Below are positions 61,300 through 64,000 of a stretch of DNA of 64,000 nucleotides, piece by piece. The position numbers were made by a program, and so were the translations under genes. Under the pieces are notes generated by a model, which worked only from the letters and a program-made list of their open reading frames with translations, made no database searches and was not told the DNA's origin. Origin of the DNA: Echinarachnius parma (taxonomy: Eukaryota; Echinodermata; Echinoidea; Clypeasteroida; Echinarachniidae); the NCBI GenBank assembly GCA_037951105.1, contig JBAMJV010003314.1:118389-182388 (forward strand), given 5' to 3'. The first letter of the stretch is position 1, and each line of letters opens with the position of its first letter.

Positions 61300-61560
61300 A
61301 TTGTAATCAAGAATAAATATGACCACTGATATGGAGCTTAGGCAGATCAGAGGGGCAGCAAGTTTGGCCAGATAAAGAGATTACAGTTATCAGCAAATCA
61401 GAAAATCATGGTTAATATTGCAGTTCAAAGGCTTGTTGTTTTGAATGCATGTTCACAGCAATAAACCTATTAATAGTCCTCAAACAGACGCTAACAACTT
61501 ACCATCATCAGAGGGCTTAGGATATTCCAAGAGGCAAGAGGCAAATTTATAACTGACCTA
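61300..61560 (+). pseudogene. Last echo copies of the TIR exon 3' end
   Basis: TATGGAGCTTAGGCAGATC..GAGGGGCAGC and AATCAGAAAATCATGG, then GAGGGCTTAGGATATTCCAAGAGG, match the 'GGGCTTAGGCGGAGCCGAGAGG' and 'AATCAGAAAGTCATGG' units seen before. They were cut off from the main string by three MITE insertions. Confidence 0.6.
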
Positions 61561-62519
61561 TTTCTTAAAGGAATCCAAGACAAATGTTTGCTTTTTTGCT
61601 TACTGGTACTGACTGATAAGAGCATAAATCCTGCCACTTTTGCTTGTACATTTCCTCTTGGGGATCACTAATGATGAAAATGATGAATTTTGTTTGTATA
61701 ATCACTGTTGGTTCTCTCCTTTTACTGCCAACTGGTGGCTGCCATGTTTTGAAACGGTATTTAGTTAAAATGATGTTGGCATGCGGACTTCACAAAAGCT
61801 GGTTATGCAACCACTGACATGGCAGTGGATGCAACAGCAGCGGTTATGTAACTCACTTTCGTTGAGTCTGCATGCATTGTTATTTTAACATGAACTGATT
61901 CAAAACATGGCATCCTTCAGTGATATTTTGTATAATTTGATAATTTTGCCCATACTGTTTTAATAACATACAAGTTGGCCTACTGATATGTTATCTCTTA
62001 AATAAACAGTTTTGCAAGTTTGTCCTCCGATTGATAATACTAAGTGCCTCTTTGGACTATTGAAATCATAATTAATGCAATGTAATTTCTTATGCATGTT
62101 TTAATTTAAAATATTGTTTATGTATTTCATTGTTTTTATTGTTGTAATGTATTTCTCACTATTATAATATGATCGGGCCCAACACCAAACATCTACAATG
62201 TAATTACGACCAACAAACCATTTTTTTTTTTTTTTTTTTTTTTTAGCAAACTTTCTTTTCCCTTAGCCTTAGGTTTTGTACATGAATCATGAACATTTTT
62301 AAGATGTCAGGCTGACATCAAAGACAAAAGGTTAAGTGACTTTGTAACAGTAAATCATATATTTTGCAAATGTGTAAAGACTCAAAAGAAATAAGCCATG
62401 AAGCAGCGGGACAATTATATATGTACATATCGAGGAGGGCCATAACGCCCCCCTTTCACGGCTAACTGTCCCTGGGCCATGTAAGATGAGCTTTGGGCCA
62501 CCAAAGTTGTGTTTATATC
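61561..62519. other. Non-coding region, no gene seen
   Basis: AT-rich, with a T-run at 62221-62244. No coding or inverted-repeat structure was recognised. Confidence 0.6.
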
Positions 62520-63430
62520 GACTTTTATTTGCCCGACTGGTCAACCAAAATGTTTACCCTTTTCTTTGTTTTGGGCCACCTAATTCTGGTTTCTGGCAAG
62601 CAGACTATGATTAGCCTACTATTATTCTACTTGCCCAACCGGGCCACCAGCCCAAGAAAAAAAGGTAGTTTCTATCGATGTCTCTCCAGCGGCATTGGGT
62701 TAAAGGGTACCACCACCCAAAAATAATATTCTTATTATAGAAAGGTACCATCTTTAGTATTCCATTCCTTCAACAAGTTCACAAAAATATGTTTTCAGAA
62801 AAAAATATATAATTGGAAAACGCATCACCATTCTCAACCATGCGTTCATGCGGTCTGAATTGCGTAGACTATATGCGTGCAGAGCCAGAGCGCACTGTGC
62901 AGAGCGAATGAATCATCCGGGAATCTATTGACGTACGCATGAAAGCATTGGCGCACTCGCAAATGCTTGGCCCGTATGGAACCAGGAAATAGCAGTGGTT
63001 CCGTAAGTGGTGGAAATTAATTGCTTTGTTTATGAATTACACAACCCTTTGCAAAATGTTGGCTATCTATTTGATATCACAAAACGGTACCAAAACATAT
63101 AATAATGTGTTGTCCTTTGCCTGGTGGTCCCCTTTAACATAGCTCCTATTATAAGCTATTTGAAAGCTCCCTCTAATAGTACAAGCCGCCACACTAACTT
63201 AATTGTTTCTGTTCTGGCCCATTCGGGCAAGTGAAATCATACATTTTGGAATGCTAATTTCTCCAATATAGAATTTACTTGCCCTCTTACTTCTAGATGA
63301 GATTGATATGAAATTACGTTGTTATCTTGTAGTTGAACAATTATTTAGTTGCCCGATTGGGCAAGCAAACTAGACAATTTATCAAATTTTACTTGCCCAA
63401 CACCAATTGACAGTGCTAGTGTCGAGCCCT
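62520..63430. repeat. TTGCCC/GGGCAA-rich dispersed repeat, split by a MITE
   Basis: TTGCCCGACTGG, TTGCCCAACCGGGCC, TTCGGGCAAG, TTGCCCGATTGGGCAAG and CTTGCCCAACACC occur at about 62530, 62630, 63226, 63351 and 63392, on both sides of the MITE at 62704-63133. The recurrence suggests one older repeat unit. Class unknown. Confidence 0.45.
62704..63133. mobile_element. 430-bp TTAA-flanked MITE (AGGGKACCACCA ends)
   Basis: Ends AGGGTACCACCACCCAAA and, reversed, AGGGGACCACCAGGCAAA; TTAA at 62700-62703 and 63134-63137. The AGGG terminus and TTAA site are like the AGGGATCTAG family, but the bodies differ. Confidence 0.85.
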
Positions 63431-63652
63431 GAATAGTATATCTGACACTGTCGCTTCCAAGTCGAGTCATGAGGCGTAGGTAATGAGACAATGATTTTAT
63501 CACTGCCATTGCTTGCATTGGTAATATTTTAAGTGTAATTTTGAGATATTTAATTGTTTATATTAAATAAAATACATGTATTAAAACAAACTGGTATTGG
63601 ACCAATATTGGACCATAGAACATCTTTACTATTTTGTGTAATTTACCTAGTA

Positions 63653-63913
63653 TGCATGTGTGTGCTCAGTGCATGTATTTGTGTGTATGTGTGTGTTTTT
63701 GTTTGTTTGTGTGTGCGCGCATGCTTACTTGCATGCTTGTGTGTGTGCATGCGTGTGTGTATGTGTGCTTGTGTGGGTGTGTGTGTGCATGTGTGTGTGT
63801 GTGCGTGCATGTGTGTGTGTGTGTGTGTGTTTGCGTGTGTGTGCCATATAAGTATGACTCCAACTTCCATTGTGTGCATGCGTGCGTGTGTGTGTGTGTG
63901 TGTGTGTGTGTTT
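63653..63913. repeat. (GT)n microsatellite, interrupted
   Basis: GT/GTGC runs at about 63653-63843 and 63873-63913, split by ~30 bp of unique sequence. The Cys/Val- and Thr/His-rich open frames across it are products of the repeat, not genes. Confidence 0.95.
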
Positions 63914-64000
63914 GTAAACACCCCAAATCGGGGACATACATGTGACAAAACACCATCTAATCGCGGACACACTCCAACTGCGGATGTCCGCGGTTAGAAT

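Noticed and set aside
63554..63997. Cys/Val-rich and Thr/His-rich ORFs
   Set aside because: Translation of the (GT)n repeat on both strands.

Overview
The window looks like nuclear DNA of a marine invertebrate deuterostome, most likely a sea urchin. This is inferred from a non-LTR retrotransposon with 2A-type sequences near its 5' end, a Ty3/Gypsy element with a tRNA-Leu-like primer site, dense small inverted-repeat transposons, and an intron-containing Death-TIR (MyD88-like) gene. Amphioxus or another deuterostome cannot be excluded. No bacterial, CRISPR, rRNA or tRNA feature is visible.

Layout. (1) 1-~5.76 kb: a minus-strand Ty3/Gypsy retrotransposon cut by the window start. Pol (protease, RT, RNase H, integrase) is open in one frame to base 1, Gag has a zinc knuckle, and a -1 frameshift signal sits in the Gag/Pol overlap; the primer site and LTR promoter signals follow. 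(2) ~5.95-10.56 kb: a decayed plus-strand CR1/L2-like non-LTR element with a duplicated 2A region, endonuclease and RT remnants, and a (CATTGT)n tail. (3) 11.6-46.3 kb: 25 tandem copies of a ~1.15 kb satellite with higher-order structure, marked by a 178-bp TA-flanked MITE in three monomers. Two TIR transposons of ~1.3 and 4.4 kb each interrupt exactly one monomer. (4) 46.3-50.3 kb: no coding sequence, but a candidate 5' noncoding exon donor, a long hairpin and a TTAA-flanked MITE. (5) 50.36-57.95 kb: a six-exon plus-strand gene whose exon phases close into a 497-residue protein: a repeat-containing N-terminus, a Death domain, a short linker and a TIR domain. (6) 53.4-54.25 kb and 57.97-61.56 kb: strings of decaying partial copies of the 3' parts of the Death exon and of the TIR exon. 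(7) 54-63.5 kb: MITEs of several types (pogo-like, hAT-like, TTAA-targeting), ending in a (GT)n microsatellite.

If expressed, the gene would encode a cytosolic innate immune adaptor: Death domain for assembly with other Death-domain kinases or adaptors, TIR for receptor or TIR-TIR contact. The most unusual features are the paired 'echo' arrays of exon fragments behind the Death and TIR exons, the hierarchical satellite with a MITE as lineage marker, and the well-formed frameshift signal of the Gypsy element. All calls rest on reading the sequence; no database search was possible.
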